The notes beneath the pieces are model-generated. The model saw only the letters and a list, made by a program, of their open reading frames with translations. It searched no databases and was not told the DNA's origin. Made by a program: the position numbers and the translations under genes. A stretch of 55,069 nt of DNA from MGIIb-O2 sp002494975 (GTDB taxonomy: Archaea > Thermoplasmatota > Poseidoniia > Poseidoniales > Thalassarchaeaceae): assembly GCA_028355015.1 (NCBI GenBank), contig JAOMRN010000006.1, positions 1 to 55,069 on the forward strand, given 5' to 3'. This document shows positions 28,570-37,586 of the stretch, piece after piece (the stretch's first letter is position 1; each line of letters starts with the position of its first letter).

Positions 28570-30204
28570 TTATTCTGATTCAATGTCTAAGTTACCGGAG
28601 TCAAAATCACTCATGTCTATGCTTTCTATATCTTTGTAAACAATAGGAGTAAGTGAGAGACTACCTATGATAAGCAGTGCAATTATTATGAAGGGATACG
28701 CATCATTCGACCATGTAATAGCATATCTGACGACACAATAAACAGTAGAAATTACTAGGGTGAGTAGCATGATAGGGAAACCCGTACGGAAGAATCTATT
28801 GAAAGATATATCATCACCAGAATCTTCCGCTAAACCTGCAGCGACCACATTAGCTGAAGCCCCTATGATAGTTCCGTTACCACCTAAGCAAGCACCTAAC
28901 GCCAAGGCCCATGCCAATGGACCTAGAGCCAACCCTAATTCTGGATCAGAAGCTAGTTGAATTACTACAGGAACCATAGTTGCAGTATACGGTATGTTGT
29001 CTATGAATGCAGATGCGATTGCAGAGACCCAAAGAAGAAGAAGGATTGCGACCATCTCTCTATTATCCGCAGATGCTTTAGATATTGTATCAGAAATTAA
29101 ATCTGCAATCATTTCTATCAACCCCATATATTCAAGCCCGTGTATCATTATAAATAATCCCGCGAAAAATATGATTGTTGTCCATTCCACTGCATCTAAT
29201 TGTTCTTCGACACGGTGCGGGGATGTGACAAGAAGCATCAAAACTGCACCTCCAAGAGCAATTGTAGCCACGGACAATAACGGATGAGGAATGGCCGAAT
29301 GTAAAAAGAACAATAAGATTACACCAATCAATATAATTCCAGATTTCTTAAGAAGAGCGACATCTTTTATGCCGTATTGAGCCCTTAAAAGATCTACATT
29401 CCTTACCCTATTCCCTGAAAGCCCTGGTTTTTCTAGTATCCTCAATAGCCAGAAAGCTGGTATCATGGCTATTACAACCGCCGGAGCCACATGAATGATG
29501 AAATCGCTGAAACCTATACCTTGTCCTGCTAATGGACCCCCACTAAGGCTTTGAGCTGAAAGTTGAGCACCTATGATAATATTTGGAGGGTCCCCAATTT
29601 GAGTTGCTGCACCTCCAATATTAGAGAACATGACTTCAGCAATAATTAGCGGAACGGGTTGTAAATTTAGAACGCGACATATTTGAATAGTAACTGGGAC
29701 TATCAATAAAATTGTAGTAACATTATCCAATAAAGCGGAAAATACAGCAGTAACAATACATAAAATGAATGTTAATCGCCAAATTGAACCGCCACTTCGA
29801 GCATATGCTTGTACTGCTGCCCATTCAAAAAGGCCGGTTTTAGACAAAATATCGACCATTACCATCATACCTATGAGTAACCCAATTGTTTCCCAATCTA
29901 TCCATGTCATAATGACCGTCAAATCAGGACCATTTCCTACAATGTGTAGTGAAATAACGGCAGCTATTCCTCCCAATGCGGCTGCCAGTGCCCGGTGAAC
30001 AACTTCGAAAACTATCAAGCCATAAACAGCCACGAGTATCGATATTGCTACTGGAACTGCCCAACTTGGCATTGTGGAAGGTTCCCAAGGACCTTCCGAA
30101 ACACTAGCAGCAGAAACTGTCAGAGGGAAAATTACTGAAACAAAGAATGCAGATAACTGAAACATGATTAAACGAGGATGAAGGCCTCGGGCGTCCTTAG
30201 ACAT
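28570..30204 (-). CDS. ArsB/NhaD/P-protein family ion transporter
   Basis: 544 residues with about 12-13 transmembrane helices in two related halves. Each half has a reentrant-type motif: NVTTILLIVPV with GDPPNIIIG in the first, DNIPYTATMVPVV with GASANVVAAG in the second. These are the hallmarks of the ion-transporter superfamily (ArsB, NhaD, OCA2/P protein). An anion or Na+/H+ transport role is likely; the substrate cannot be read from sequence. An N-terminal hydrophobic stretch ending SAASV may be a cleaved signal or first helix. It is the last protein gene before the 23S leader. Confidence 0.85.
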   Translation of the reverse strand: MSKDARGLHPRLIMFQLSAFFVSVIFPLTVSAASVSEGPWEPSTMPSWAVPVAISILVAVYGLIVFEVVHRALAAALGGIAAVISLHIVGNGPDLTVIMTWIDWETIGLLIGMMVMVDILSKTGLFEWAAVQAYARSGGSIWRLTFILCIVTAVFSALLDNVTTILLIVPVTIQICRVLNLQPVPLIIAEVMFSNIGGAATQIGDPPNIIIGAQLSAQSLSGGPLAGQGIGFSDFIIHVAPAVVIAMIPAFWLLRILEKPGLSGNRVRNVDLLRAQYGIKDVALLKKSGIILIGVILLFFLHSAIPHPLLSVATIALGGAVLMLLVTSPHRVEEQLDAVEWTTIIFFAGLFIMIHGLEYMGLIEMIADLISDTISKASADNREMVAILLLLWVSAIASAFIDNIPYTATMVPVVIQLASDPELGLALGPLAWALALGACLGGNGTIIGASANVVAAGLAEDSGDDISFNRFFRTGFPIMLLTLVISTVYCVVRYAITWSNDAYPFIIIALLIIGSLSLTPIVYKDIESIDMSDFDSGNLDIESE

Positions 30205-30275
30205 GAACTCGCGTACTGCATTACCTCTAAATATCTCACCGTGTAAACTACTGGTTTACTAAATTATTACTGCCA

Positions 30276-30545
30276 TTACATGCCGGACCAGAAAACTGCG
30301 ATATTCCCTCTCTGGAACACCAATGTAGACTCAGATGAAGATGAAATTAAAGAAAATAACTCATTTCTTTCTGAAGATCCATTGGCTACCCCTTGGTTTA
30401 CTTTCACCTTAACTAATTTACGCTTCTTCAATTGTTGTTTTAATTCATCAATTACTGAATCGTTAATTCCAAGTTTACCTACCCGAATAGTGATTTCTAA
30501 ACTACTATCCATGGCATTTCTTTTGATTGCATTCGGTATATTCAT
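30276..30545 (-). CDS. YhbY/CRM-domain RNA-binding protein
   Basis: 89 residues, essentially one CRM domain: ITIRVGKLGINDSVIDEL (GKxG-type loop), LKKRKLVKVKVNQG, and a closing strand STLVFQRGNIAVFW. Family members bind pre-ribosomal or intron RNA. It lies 15 bases after the RNase P component 4 gene, so a role in RNA processing or ribosome assembly fits. Confidence 0.8.
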   Translation of the reverse strand: MNIPNAIKRNAMDSSLEITIRVGKLGINDSVIDELKQQLKKRKLVKVKVNQGVANGSSERNELFSLISSSSESTLVFQRGNIAVFWSGM

Positions 30546-30560
30546 AATATTACATCCATT

Positions 30561-30872
30561 TTATAGTGGTTTCCGGGTTTTATTTTCGCACCTTAGACAA
30601 GTTGTAATCACTGATTGCTTCCTTATCCTGATACGTGAATCTCTTCCGAATCTCATAACTGATTCACAAGACCTGCAAATCAGAATGCGAGAAATAGATT
30701 CATTACTTTGACCATGCCTTTTACTTAATCTAAGTATATCTCTCGCTGCAACATCTCTGATTCTGTGAGAGTTTTTGTCCGGAGAAAGAACGAGCTCGGA
30801 TAACTTATTAATCGCTTCTGAAGAACGATTTTTTCGACGTTTTGAGTCTTTCGAGCGTTTTCTAGCCGGCAT
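30561..30872 (-). CDS. rnp4: Ribonuclease P protein component 4 (Rpr2/Rpp21)
   Basis: 103 residues from MPARKRSKDS; the frame extends 13 codons upstream into the adk stop, but this ATG follows a GTGAT and gives the normal basic start. Rpp21 pattern: RDVAARDILRLSKRHG, then ICRSC and, after a basic strand (FGRDSRIRIRKQ), TCLRC, forming the zinc ribbon, with a basic end. It binds the RNase P RNA. Lies between adk and the YhbY gene. Confidence 0.85.
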   Translation of the reverse strand: MPARKRSKDSKRRKNRSSEAINKLSELVLSPDKNSHRIRDVAARDILRLSKRHGQSNESISRILICRSCESVMRFGRDSRIRIRKQSVITTCLRCENKTRKPL

Positions 30873-30882
30873 TATAATCACG

Positions 30883-31503
30883 TTAATTAGATAGGCGAGA
30901 GATGATTTCATTACCTACATCTTCTATAGATTGGTTTCCATTAATTCGTATCAGGAGTCCTTGGCTCTCATACCAACCAGCAAGAGGTGATGTCTGCTCG
31001 TGGTATGCAGATAATCTCGTCCTTACAGTCGATTCATTGTCATCTTTTCTTTGAATTAGACGCTGAGAAATTGACTCAGGGGCGGGGTTAAATTTCGTAT
31101 GATAAATAGCACCGGTCTCTGGATCCATACGACGGCCAACAATTCTTTCAACTATTGAATCATCGGGAACTTCGATGGAAATTACTGCACTAACTTGGGC
31201 TATTTTAGCGAGTTCTTCGGCCTGAGTAATGGTACGAGGATAGCCATCAAAAAGAACACCACCTGATGCATCATCCTGACTAAGTCTTTCATTGATGAGG
31301 CCAATTATTACATCGTCTGGCACTAATTCCCCTGCTTCCATGAAAACTTTAGCTGCCAAACCCATCTTACTTCCTGAAGATACTGCTTCTCTGAGCATAT
31401 CTCCAGTAGATACTTGTGGTTTTGAGGTTAAATTGACTATCCTGCTTGCCTGCGTACCCTTACCTGCACCAGGAGGACCAAACAATACTATCGAACCTTT
31501 CAT
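30883..31503 (-). CDS. adk: Adenylate kinase
   Basis: 206 residues from MKGSIVLFGPPGAGKGTQ (seven more in-frame codons lie upstream). P-loop GPPGAGKGTQ, STGDMLRE, LFDGYPRT and GRRMDPETG with a LID that lacks zinc cysteines, as in the bacterial short-insert form. It equilibrates AMP, ADP and ATP. This is the bacterial/eukaryotic P-loop Adk family rather than the trimeric crenarchaeal type. Directly downstream of the subtilase gene. Confidence 0.95.
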   Translation of the reverse strand: MKGSIVLFGPPGAGKGTQASRIVNLTSKPQVSTGDMLREAVSSGSKMGLAAKVFMEAGELVPDDVIIGLINERLSQDDASGGVLFDGYPRTITQAEELAKIAQVSAVISIEVPDDSIVERIVGRRMDPETGAIYHTKFNPAPESISQRLIQRKDDNESTVRTRLSAYHEQTSPLAGWYESQGLLIRINGNQSIEDVGNEIISRLSN

Positions 31504-31544
31504 AACTCTGTGGGGAAAGGTCATAGTGATAAGTCAAACCCTAA

Positions 31545-34500
31545 CTAAGGTTGATTCTGCTCCCACCACAGATGACCATAAGATTGCCATTGATCCATAG
31601 TCCAACCTTCAGGTAAACCACCCAAAGGTAATGGCGCTGAACCTTCAGGAGCAAGTGATAGTTTTGGCGGCCCGGAAGCAGCTATTGCAGCCTGTATTTC
31701 ATCTTCACTAACTCCTCCAGTCATAGTATCTCCCGACCCTAAAGAGGTGTCGAGAGCGGCATTGCGTCGTTCTGCAGAAGTGCCGGATAAAAGGGCAGAC
31801 CCTTTTGGTATGAGTTCTTCTTCTGAAGACATCAGATTTTGAGAATCCCTCCTCATTCGGACACCTAAGACGAATACTCCTGCTAGAGAAAATAAGAACA
31901 ACAAGGCTAGTGTCCATGAGGGCAATCCTATAGACTCTATTAATCCAGAAATACCACCTGAGTTAGAAGATCTTTCTTTACTCATTTTTAGTTCGATTTT
32001 AGAATTTGTAATTTCTACATCTTCAGGAAAAAAGTTAGTCGCATTGGCAGATAACTCGATACTTGATATCCCATAATCTGTACTTGACGTTGATTTAACA
32101 GACAATTGTATAATTTTTGACTCACCAGGTAGAATGTCATCTACTAAATTGTCACTCAATTGAAGATTCCAATCATTAGTCTGAGAAATTATTATTTCAG
32201 CACCGGTGTTAGTGTTTCCAAAATTAGTCACATTAACTGTAAAAATTGCTGCCTGACCTGATGGGACTTCTTCAATTGATGTTAAACCAGATTCTAACAC
32301 AATCCAAATTGAAGGAACTACTACAACTGATAATTCAATAGTTTCAAAATAAGTATCACCACTAGGAGTAGTAAATTCAACAATTATAGATACTATTTGA
32401 GATAATTCTCCTGTAGGAAGATCACCGGGTAAGTCAAGTCCGACAGAAACATATGCTTCACGATTCATATCCATCTCAAATGAATTTCCAGAAAGAAATC
32501 CTCCTGACCAATCCGCAGGTAAACTACCCATCGTCAAAGAAATATCTAGAGGGACATTCCCTACATTGTGGAGTTTTATCTGAGTAATCGACGACTTACC
32601 TAGAGCAACTTCGATTTGCCCAGAACTCTCGGTATCTAGAGATGCGAGTTCTTCGATAATTAATCTCGTACCATTAATCAAGGTTTCAGAATCTTGAAGT
32701 GTGGTGCGGATTATCATTGTGTTAGAGTCTCCTTTGTTAGCTGCAAGTGGCACAATAGTATTGACTGAAATAGAAAGACTATTACCAGCTAAAATATTAA
32801 CACTCATATCTCCATTGACTACTTCATTAGCACCTTCAATCAATTGAGTAGGCCAACTATTTTGTACATTAACGGTAAATTGTAAAGGCACATTTCCTTC
32901 ATTAGTTATTACTAGATTAGTAGTAACTAATTCGCCATTCAGTACAGACCTATCATCTGCAAGTCCTAATGGTCCAAGTGAAATACCACTATCTGAAAAT
33001 ATTTCAGTACGGAACTCACGACTCTCAAATACTTCGACTGAAGCCTCATCTATTGAGTATAAACTGGGGTCATTTACGGACTGAGTAGTGCAACTGACGT
33101 CTTCAATTGTACCAGAAGAAGGCGAACCTAGCACATCATTAGGTACTCTGACTCTTATCGGAATAGGTAAAAATTGGAGCCTTGAAAGTGGCTCCAAATT
33201 AAGAACTGAAGTTTCGCTGTCTCCTACTTTGACTATCCATCGATTCTCGCTTTCACAAGTTATTGTGTATTGAGTAGGCCCGTTACCAGTATTAAGAATT
33301 GAAAGAGAATATTGAGCAAATTGCCCAGGCGTAGCGCCTAAATCATCCGCTCCAGCGACAACTGTGACTAAACCTTCTACCCTTTCCACTACTGTTCTCA
33401 ATTGTAATGAATGGTATACTGTAGGTGAATTTTTATCCCATAATGTAACTTGAGAAACAAATATCCCAGGCAGAGCATATATCGCATTAGCGACATCCGA
33501 ATCTACATCTGAAAAATCCAAAGAGATGATTCTTCGATCACCTTGATCCCCGGAGGGAGATAATGTCCAAGGACCTGATTCATTAAATAATTTCCACCAC
33601 TCATCTTGAGGGGATATCAACAAGCCACCAATGCCCAAAAGCTGTATGGGAGATGCAGAGATATCAACGGTGATTTGAGATGTGCCTTCGTTTCTCATCT
33701 CTAGTTGAAAAGATACTGAATTAGTAGTAGTAGGGTCTAAATTTCGAGTACGTGAGTCCTCAATTTCAGAAGGTGTCAACGGCAAATTACCGTCGACTAA
33801 TAGAGGAGTTAACCGTACACCGACTTGAGATACATAAATATCAATTTCAATAATGTTATTATCAATCCCATCTATTTCATCATTTAATTCCAATACCTCC
33901 GAATTAGAATCTAATGTCATCTTGATAGTATGTAGGCCAGTTGTTGTAAATATATGAGGATATGATAGTGAAGATATTGAACCACCAGATAGTGATGTTT
34001 TTTCTTGCTCAAAAATTACACTATTATCAGTGATATCTTCGATTAATACCGAATAATCACCGGTTGGCCCTGCCGCTTGATTTTTCCATTGCGCTTCTAT
34101 CAAAAATGTGTCACCTTGAAGTGGACTTTCTACCGAAGTGGTAAGTGAATTAGAAAGAATTGTTAAATCTGGAAGTAATGTTTCCATTAAATCCCCTGTT
34201 AAAACTATAGCATAATCTTGCAGATACCCGCCAGCGTGTCCAACTTCAATAGACCAGGTGCCACTCTCAGGAAGGGCTAATCTTATCCTCTCAACATTGT
34301 TTAAATCATCTGAATAACCATCTTTAACACTAAAACCATTCATGAAATTATTACCATAGTAAATTTCTCCACTAGGGGAAGTAACTATCAAATCAAGGTC
34401 ATTTACTAACTTCGGCGATGATTGATTGGCCACTGCTGAACCTTCACGATCATTCCAAACGAGTGTTATATCGAATTTAGAAGACGAATCTGAGTCGATA

Positions 34501-36314
34501 GTATAAATGAATGAATGACCAGGCCTTAATTCCCTAGAATTATCATATAGTAAATCTAGTTCTTCATCAGCAGAATTAGGAAATATACTATTTGATACAT
34601 TGACTTGGCCCCAACCTTCCATCGAATTGGGAATATCAGGAACACCTAGATCATCGGCACCATTGATTAAAATCGCTCTAATGAGGTCCGAGCGGGGTTC
34701 AGCAAGAGACTGAGTTTCACGAAGATGTTGTCTAACCATGGTGGCTGCACCAGCAGCCACTGCAGTAGACATTGAAGAACCATTGAGAGTCATGTAGAGA
34801 GGAATTTCTGTACCCTCGTGAGTCGAGGCTGAACAGCTTTCTCCTTCGGTAAACAAAGCCTCTTCTGCCCTTGCAGAGCATATCATAACACCTGGTGCAA
34901 CAAGATCTGGTTTGATACGGCCATCTAAGGTTGTGCCTTTAGATGATGTAGAGGAAACTGCACCTTGTGATTGACTTCCATATGAACCAGTTGTTGAAGT
35001 GCCAATAGTCAGTACATTCTTTGCAGTACCAGGAGGAGTTATGGTTTCGTAACCATTATCGCCTAAATCTCCAGCTGAAAATAATACGAGAAAACTAGGT
35101 TGGTCGACTATGTAAGAGTCTGCAGACCTTGAATCTGAACTATATTCGCCTATTAGATTGACATTCCCCCAACTATTAGTTTGAATTCTGGCACTTTGTT
35201 GATAAGAATGTGAAAACATATCGTAAAGAGAGCCCCAACGTGCCAAAATACCAGAACTATCCGCCTCTAATTGATAAAAATGGAATGTTGCAGCAGGAAC
35301 CAAACCTTGAGTAAATGATTCCCCAGCTCCATCTCCGAGTAAAGTCGAGGTCACATGAGTGCCATGTCCACTATTTCTATCAGAATAAGAATTATCTGGG
35401 CCAAATTGATTATAAATCGCCCTGATTCTACCATTAAAATCACCATGATCTTCATCAATTCCAGTATCTGAAATAGCTAAAATCTCACCACTTCCATTTA
35501 ACCCAGAAGATATTTCTAATGCAATATCAGCTCCTACTAGTTCCCTTGCATTATCATTGTGAATTGTGATAATAGATGAGGATTGAATACTTAGAATACG
35601 TCCATCCATTGCTAAAACTGGGATCCATGACGCATCTATATTCTTAATTTGACATAAGAATGCATCGCAAATGCTTCTTGAAACCTCATCTTCCGATAAT
35701 ACTTTCAGATTTTTTTCTAATTCTAATAATTCCGCAAATTCTAAATCCGATGCAGGAATTAAATCTAAATCTACAATAATTCCGCCTCTACCTGCAAGAC
35801 TGACTAATTCTTGTGACACCCTCCATGCGATTGGTAAACCGTTAATCCATCTCACATGTTCTGATTTTTCTAGTAAGGACTTTGTTTCTGAAATATCATC
35901 AATGGGCAATCTTACTATCAAAGCCGAATCAGGAATATGATCTATGATGGATATCTCATAGGAATCCAACAAATCTATTAATCCAGTCATATCAACTCCA
36001 TCGGATTGAATAATTACTAATCCAGTTCGGTATATTGCAGATGAATCATATAGATTCTCGGGCCCGAGAGGAATAGGGTCTACCAAAGGGTCGAAATCAC
36101 CAAAAGGAGAATGAATTAAACCAGAGAATTTTTTAACATCATAACTAGATTCGTAACCGACCGACATTGCACCCCATTGCGAATCTGAAATTTCTTCATT
36201 CGGGATTGAAATAGAAGGGCTTTCTGAATCGTTATTTAATGCGGCAACTGCGCCTGACCATGATGATAACATCAGTAATAGAAGTACAGGAAGTACTGTC
36301 CTCGTAGCAGGCAT
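31545..36314 (-). CDS. Large secreted, membrane-anchored subtilisin-like protease (S8)
   Basis: 1589 residues. Signal peptide 1-25, propeptide-like region to ~265, S8 domain with Asp283 (DTG), His317 (GHGTHV) and Ser514 (GSSMS). The oxyanion-hole position normally Asn (SAGN) reads SAGD, Asp416. A long chain of beta-sandwich repeats follows (CARDB- and NEW3-like; recurring NxGN, e.g. NEGNVPL, NVGNVPL, NFGNTNT). A transmembrane helix at ~1465-1487 is followed by a ~100-residue cytoplasmic tail ending GWTMDQWQSYGHLWWEQ. Probably degrades protein or peptides at the cell surface. It lies between GAPDH and adk, with 70- and 41-base gaps. Confidence 0.93.
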   Translation of the reverse strand: MPATRTVLPVLLLLMLSSWSGAVAALNNDSESPSISIPNEEISDSQWGAMSVGYESSYDVKKFSGLIHSPFGDFDPLVDPIPLGPENLYDSSAIYRTGLVIIQSDGVDMTGLIDLLDSYEISIIDHIPDSALIVRLPIDDISETKSLLEKSEHVRWINGLPIAWRVSQELVSLAGRGGIIVDLDLIPASDLEFAELLELEKNLKVLSEDEVSRSICDAFLCQIKNIDASWIPVLAMDGRILSIQSSSIITIHNDNARELVGADIALEISSGLNGSGEILAISDTGIDEDHGDFNGRIRAIYNQFGPDNSYSDRNSGHGTHVTSTLLGDGAGESFTQGLVPAATFHFYQLEADSSGILARWGSLYDMFSHSYQQSARIQTNSWGNVNLIGEYSSDSRSADSYIVDQPSFLVLFSAGDLGDNGYETITPPGTAKNVLTIGTSTTGSYGSQSQGAVSSTSSKGTTLDGRIKPDLVAPGVMICSARAEEALFTEGESCSASTHEGTEIPLYMTLNGSSMSTAVAAGAATMVRQHLRETQSLAEPRSDLIRAILINGADDLGVPDIPNSMEGWGQVNVSNSIFPNSADEELDLLYDNSRELRPGHSFIYTIDSDSSSKFDITLVWNDREGSAVANQSSPKLVNDLDLIVTSPSGEIYYGNNFMNGFSVKDGYSDDLNNVERIRLALPESGTWSIEVGHAGGYLQDYAIVLTGDLMETLLPDLTILSNSLTTSVESPLQGDTFLIEAQWKNQAAGPTGDYSVLIEDITDNSVIFEQEKTSLSGGSISSLSYPHIFTTTGLHTIKMTLDSNSEVLELNDEIDGIDNNIIEIDIYVSQVGVRLTPLLVDGNLPLTPSEIEDSRTRNLDPTTTNSVSFQLEMRNEGTSQITVDISASPIQLLGIGGLLISPQDEWWKLFNESGPWTLSPSGDQGDRRIISLDFSDVDSDVANAIYALPGIFVSQVTLWDKNSPTVYHSLQLRTVVERVEGLVTVVAGADDLGATPGQFAQYSLSILNTGNGPTQYTITCESENRWIVKVGDSETSVLNLEPLSRLQFLPIPIRVRVPNDVLGSPSSGTIEDVSCTTQSVNDPSLYSIDEASVEVFESREFRTEIFSDSGISLGPLGLADDRSVLNGELVTTNLVITNEGNVPLQFTVNVQNSWPTQLIEGANEVVNGDMSVNILAGNSLSISVNTIVPLAANKGDSNTMIIRTTLQDSETLINGTRLIIEELASLDTESSGQIEVALGKSSITQIKLHNVGNVPLDISLTMGSLPADWSGGFLSGNSFEMDMNREAYVSVGLDLPGDLPTGELSQIVSIIVEFTTPSGDTYFETIELSVVVVPSIWIVLESGLTSIEEVPSGQAAIFTVNVTNFGNTNTGAEIIISQTNDWNLQLSDNLVDDILPGESKIIQLSVKSTSSTDYGISSIELSANATNFFPEDVEITNSKIELKMSKERSSNSGGISGLIESIGLPSWTLALLFLFSLAGVFVLGVRMRRDSQNLMSSEEELIPKGSALLSGTSAERRNAALDTSLGSGDTMTGGVSEDEIQAAIAASGPPKLSLAPEGSAPLPLGGLPEGWTMDQWQSYGHLWWEQNQP

Positions 36315-36384
36315 CTATATCGGGCGGACGTTTCTACCCTTTTGACCATTAAGACTGAATGACTCGTATAATGGAAGATAAATA

Positions 36385-37425
36385 TCAAAGATTATAGTAT
36401 TTTGATATTGCAGAATCGGTCTTAGAAACACTGGTTTTCCAGTCTTTTTCGGTACCCATTAATGCCCTGACGCAATCAACATTTTCTGGGATTACATCAC
36501 TTTCTTGATGAATTGCTTGGAAATAATATAACCTATTACCAATTAATTTAACTCCATCTTCCCAGACAAATATTTCGTGTAAATCTCCCCATTTCCTACC
36601 AATATCTCTAGCCATTTCCATAACTTCAGCAGTAGTTGGTATACGATCTTCTTTTCCATTCATTACAATAACACGCGGAGTATCCATCCACATCTCAATT
36701 ATCTTCTCAGTATTCAGACCATGCCCCTCAGGTAAATCAGCGATAATAGAATGGACGTGCATCAGAGTAGTAGGTACTGCAACCGCAAGAGAATTTATTT
36801 CAATTTCAGGCTTAACAGTCATTACGTCAGGACCGTGATGACTAGGAACTTTCAGTACGGGTTTAATTGCATTAATAGGGCCTTTATCTGAATCACCAGG
36901 GTCTGCGGCTCTACGAATCATTGTGCATTCGACTTTTAGAGAACCGCAGTGATCAAAAAGTGGCACCAAAGTTCTCGAAAGACCAGTTGTATTACATGAA
37001 ACTACACGCGTCCCTTGGGCATTGAAATTCTCTTTATGATTAGCACAAGAAGTGTAAGAAAGGCCTGTCAGAGAATGTTTTTCCCCTCCTTGGAACATAT
37101 ATTTGATACCAGCTGATTTGTATTTTTGGAGATTAGTTGCACCCATCTTCCCTGGTGCACAATCAATCACAACATCTGCAACCGAGAGTAACTCTGAGAG
37201 GCCCCCTTTACAGTCATAATCCGAATCATCAAATGATGAAATTTTTTCAACATCATCAAATGTACAATAAAGAGGAAATCCTTTCTTAGCTGCTAACCCA
37301 CACCCAAAGGATGGCCCTGTTTTAGTTACGCCTACTATTTCCATATCTTCCTGTGCATCAATTGCATCCGCCACGCGCTTTCCTATTGTACCGAAACCAT
37401 TTATTGCGACTTTGATAGTTACCAT
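36385..37425 (-). CDS. gap: Archaeal (type II) glyceraldehyde-3-phosphate dehydrogenase
   Basis: 346 residues. NAD(P)-binding GFGTIGKRV at about 9-17, catalytic Cys144 within SCNTTGLSR, and RRAADPGDSDKGP in the catalytic domain are characteristic of the archaeal type II enzyme. It interconverts glyceraldehyde-3-phosphate and 1,3-bisphosphoglycerate. A monocistronic start is likely; the 160-base gap to the divergent gene at 37587 holds AT-rich promoter-like sequence (AAAAATATTAAG). Confidence 0.96.
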   Translation of the reverse strand: MVTIKVAINGFGTIGKRVADAIDAQEDMEIVGVTKTGPSFGCGLAAKKGFPLYCTFDDVEKISSFDDSDYDCKGGLSELLSVADVVIDCAPGKMGATNLQKYKSAGIKYMFQGGEKHSLTGLSYTSCANHKENFNAQGTRVVSCNTTGLSRTLVPLFDHCGSLKVECTMIRRAADPGDSDKGPINAIKPVLKVPSHHGPDVMTVKPEIEINSLAVAVPTTLMHVHSIIADLPEGHGLNTEKIIEMWMDTPRVIVMNGKEDRIPTTAEVMEMARDIGRKWGDLHEIFVWEDGVKLIGNRLYYFQAIHQESDVIPENVDCVRALMGTEKDWKTSVSKTDSAISKYYNL

Positions 37426-37586
37426 ATTCTCACATACTGCCCTTGGGATGTTTACCTTGCCCTAGTACAAACTCTATGAATATACCCTTTTTACAGATGA
37501 AAAAATATTAAGATTATGCTAAATAAGAAAACTTCCTTCTCCGTCAGAATCAAGACTAAACACACTGTCAGAGTGCTGGGAGTCGT

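Noticed and set aside
30280..30711. Plus-strand frame of 143 codons
   Set aside because: Antisense to the YhbY and rnp4 genes, which have clear domain motifs.
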